This document shows, piece after piece, positions 62,080 to 64,000 of a DNA stretch of 64,000 nt (position 1 is its first letter; the number at the start of each line of letters is the position of its first letter). Where the stretch lies: the NCBI GenBank assembly GCA_016859345.1, contig CM029123.1:266001-330000 (forward strand), given 5' to 3'. Origin of the DNA: Istiophorus platypterus (taxonomy: Eukaryota > Chordata > Actinopteri > Istiophoriformes > Istiophoridae). The notes under the pieces were generated by a model. It was not told the DNA's origin, made no database searches, and worked only from the letters and a program-made list of their open reading frames with translations. A program made the position numbers and the translations under genes.

Positions 62080-63370
62080 AGGCTCTTCAAAAAAAAACCC
62101 ATCTGCTCATGAGGAAAAGATCTCAGAAGAATTATGATCAACTGGTTGATTTGCATAAAGCTGGAAAGGGTTACAAACTGTATACAATAGTTTAGCTATT
62201 GATCATTCCACAGTTAGACAAATTGGTAATTTAGTGCTGTGACTTTTTGTTCTAGAAGTGTAAGCCCAGCTAAGCTCACTCCAAAAGAACAACAAAGAAT
62301 GCTCAATAAGGTTAGAAAACCCCATCCCCCACATCACTGCAGCCTAAAGTTTGCCAAAGCACACCAATGACACTCCACAACACAAATGGGAAAACATTTG
62401 TAGATGGATGAAGCAATGCATGAGTTTTCTTGGGTGGAACACACTGCACTTCATATGGTTTAAAAATGGCATTGCATATGTGGTTGTTTTGTCAGACTTC
62501 AATGATGTGCAGATGATGAAGGAAACTTCACTGACACCGGCTTGATTGCATAAAACAGGTTTTAGGTTTATTACAAAAAAGACCAGCGTCGATCAGGTAC
62601 CATGGTTTGCCTGGGAGACGACTTGGAGCCAGGATGTGTCTCTCTCCGAATCACAGCTCTAAACTCACTTATATAGGTTGATGTGTAGGCTAATGTGTAT
62701 GAGGGCTTATCTTAACATCTGGTTTTGTCAATTATATGACCCCTCTCATAAAGCCAAAAAGGGTCATAAATTCTTTTGCATATCAGACCTTGGAATCTCT
62801 TTTAACCTAAACATTTCAGAATTAGGGGAAAGGCAACCTCAGTCACTTATTAGACACTACACATACCAACATGAAAACGTGTGGAGGGAGCATCATGATT
62901 TGGGGATTTGCTGCCTCTAGGTCTGGACAGCTCAGCATCAGCTAGGGGGAAATTAATTCCCAAGTGAAGCTGTCTTACAGGATAATGTCAGGGCGCCTGT
63001 CTACTAGTTGAAATTCAATAGAAATTGGGGGATGCAGCAGGACAATGACCCTAATGGAATGACCTCAATACCAGACATACTAAGAGTGCGTCAGAACTGT
63101 AGCAGTTCTGTGGAAATAATGGTTAAAATTTCCTACCAAAAGTGTTTATTTTAGGGTATTGCTGCCAAAGGTTGTTTGGCCAGTTATTAAATCCGGGGGT
63201 TCACTTACATTTCTATCAGCACTGTGAATGTTTAATAGGTGTGTTAAGACATGAAAGTTTATCTTTTTTGTGTTTTTTAAGAACGTTTTGTCTGTAGTTG
63301 TGAAGATCAGATTACGTTTGCTGACCAATTAATGCAGAAAACCAGATAATTAAGGGTTCACATTCTATAA
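62080..63370 (+). mobile_element. Tc1-like transposon interrupted by an insertion
   Basis: The 5' coding region has EELxxQLVDLHKAGKGYK-like text (62125-62180) and STVRQIGN (62210-62230). After about 62850 the translation resumes with NMKTCGGSIMIWGFAASRSG (GGSIMIWG is the Tc1 signature) and QQDNDPN (63030-63055). The 3' end (cgggggttcacttacatttc) matches the family member at 1-578. Frameshifts are present. Confidence 0.75.
62536..62845 (-). repeat. Insertion inside the Tc1 element, possibly a solo LTR
   Basis: About 300 bases with no Tc1 similarity separate two parts of the transposase. The left edge has caggttttaggtttattaca, a reversed poly(A)-signal-like word, and the right part is AT-rich. 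The edges are approximate, and no target duplication was confirmed. Confidence 0.35.
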
Positions 63371-63534
63371 ATAGAATTGTCACTGATTATGTGTTAACAC
63401 AGAAACGCAAACTGCAAGAGCAGAGAGCAGTGCGTCACATACCATTTCATATTATTGAGGCTCCTTTCTATCTGTCTTGGACAGATTTGAGTCTGATACT
63501 GCTTTCCAGGCTCATTGCTGCTCCGTTTCATGTA

Positions 63535-63536
<2 letters not shown>

Positions 63537-63619
<83 letters not shown>
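63537..63619. repeat. (CA)n microsatellite
   Basis: About 41 uninterrupted CA units. The His-Thr and Cys-Val frames reading through it are artefacts. Confidence 0.97.
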
Positions 63620-63620
<1 letters not shown>

Positions 63621-63684
63621 ATTGCCCATGACTAAGCTCATTTGACTGAATAAGTAACACACTTGGCTAAATTAAGTCAGGTTT

Positions 63685-63930
63685 GCACTGGAACGATGTC
63701 CTCAGACAAGAAACATGGTCTAGTCAATCACAAGAGTACACCACTATGTCATCAAGATATACGCTGCATTTGGTATGGCCACCCGAGCACTGGAATGTAG
63801 CAGGAGCATTTTTCAAGCCAAACACCATCACTGTGAATTGCATCAAGTGGTTGGAGGTCACAAAAGCTGAGATGTCTGATGCTCTGGGGCTACCCTTTAC
63901 GGAGATCTAGTTTTGTGATGAAGGTAGCAG
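63685..63930 (-). mobile_element. Ty3/gypsy-like LTR retrotransposon reverse transcriptase fragment
   Basis: On the minus strand the translation reads SPRASDISAFVTSN, FGLKNAPATFQC and then YLDDIVVYS. This is the order of gypsy reverse transcriptase, with the catalytic YxDD box kept. Only about 80 codons are visible, with no LTR, gag or integrase part in the window. Confidence 0.75.
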
Positions 63931-64000
63931 TCTTCCATGCAGTCTTCCATGCAGGGAAATGAGAAAGAATCTGACACTGAACTATGTTAACTTTCCTGTA

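Larger units (their letters stand above)
59787..64000. other. sass6: sass6 intron 8 (incomplete)
   Basis: At least 4.2 kb, dominated by Tc1 pieces, a teleost repeat tail, a (CA)n tract and a gypsy RT fragment. The stretch 61020-62080 shows nothing recognisable. Confidence 0.55.

Noticed and set aside
63391..63660. Open frames on both strands with His-Thr or Cys-Val runs
   Set aside because: Read-through of the (CA)n tract.
59787..64000. Search for the next sass6 exon
   Set aside because: No acceptor followed by the expected coiled-coil sequence was found.

Overview
The window is vertebrate, almost certainly ray-finned fish (teleost), nuclear DNA. Two intron-rich genes are recognisable, both on the + strand, embedded in AT-rich, repeat-laden non-coding sequence. 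The repeats are typical of teleosts: Tc1-like transposons, MITEs, tRNA-derived SINE-like repeats, a decayed L1-like element, a DIRS-like tyrosine-recombinase retroelement, a Ty3/gypsy reverse-transcriptase fragment and many (AT)n, (CA)n and (GA)n microsatellites. The species cannot be fixed from the sequence alone. Almost all open reading frames longer than 60 codons are chance frames, transposon debris or microsatellite read-through; the real coding content is short exons.

Region 1 to 14.6 kb is either intron 1 or the 5' flank of the first gene. It holds Tc1 remnants, MITEs, a decayed L1-like element with traces of both ORFs (4.26-6.67 kb), a fuller but defective Tc1 element (9.69-10.85 kb) and SINE-like sequence (12.7-13.4 kb).

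Region 14.6-39.8 kb is nfic, a nuclear factor I/C transcription factor. Twelve coding segments run from the start of the DNA-binding domain to the stop codon; the tiny first exon was not found. The later exons match vertebrate NFIC better than NFIA, NFIB or NFIX. The DNA-binding domain is spread over three exons of 171, 177 and 184 nt. Their sum is 532 nt, the size of the single exon 2 of other vertebrate NFI genes as I remember it. Both extra introns sit on duplicated AGGTG or AAGGTG sequences, the pattern expected of intron gain. This is the most interesting observation in the window. The large introns carry a LINE fragment, a Tc1 tail and a DIRS-like remnant.

Region 39.8-52.4 kb is intergenic, or partly a long nfic 3' UTR. 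It has few recognisable repeats, a candidate poly(A) signal and two short perfect or near-perfect hairpins.

Region 52.4-64 kb is the promoter and first eight coding exons (287 codons) of sass6, the centriole cartwheel protein SAS-6, which continues beyond the right edge. The promoter carries a CTCF-like motif and an E2F-like motif. Later introns contain SINE-like and Tc1 insertions, a Tc1 split by another insertion, a long (CA)n tract and, at the right end, a gypsy-type reverse transcriptase fragment on the minus strand.

The two genes have unrelated roles (transcription control and centriole assembly). Nothing in the sequence suggests that they work together beyond being neighbours in tandem orientation.
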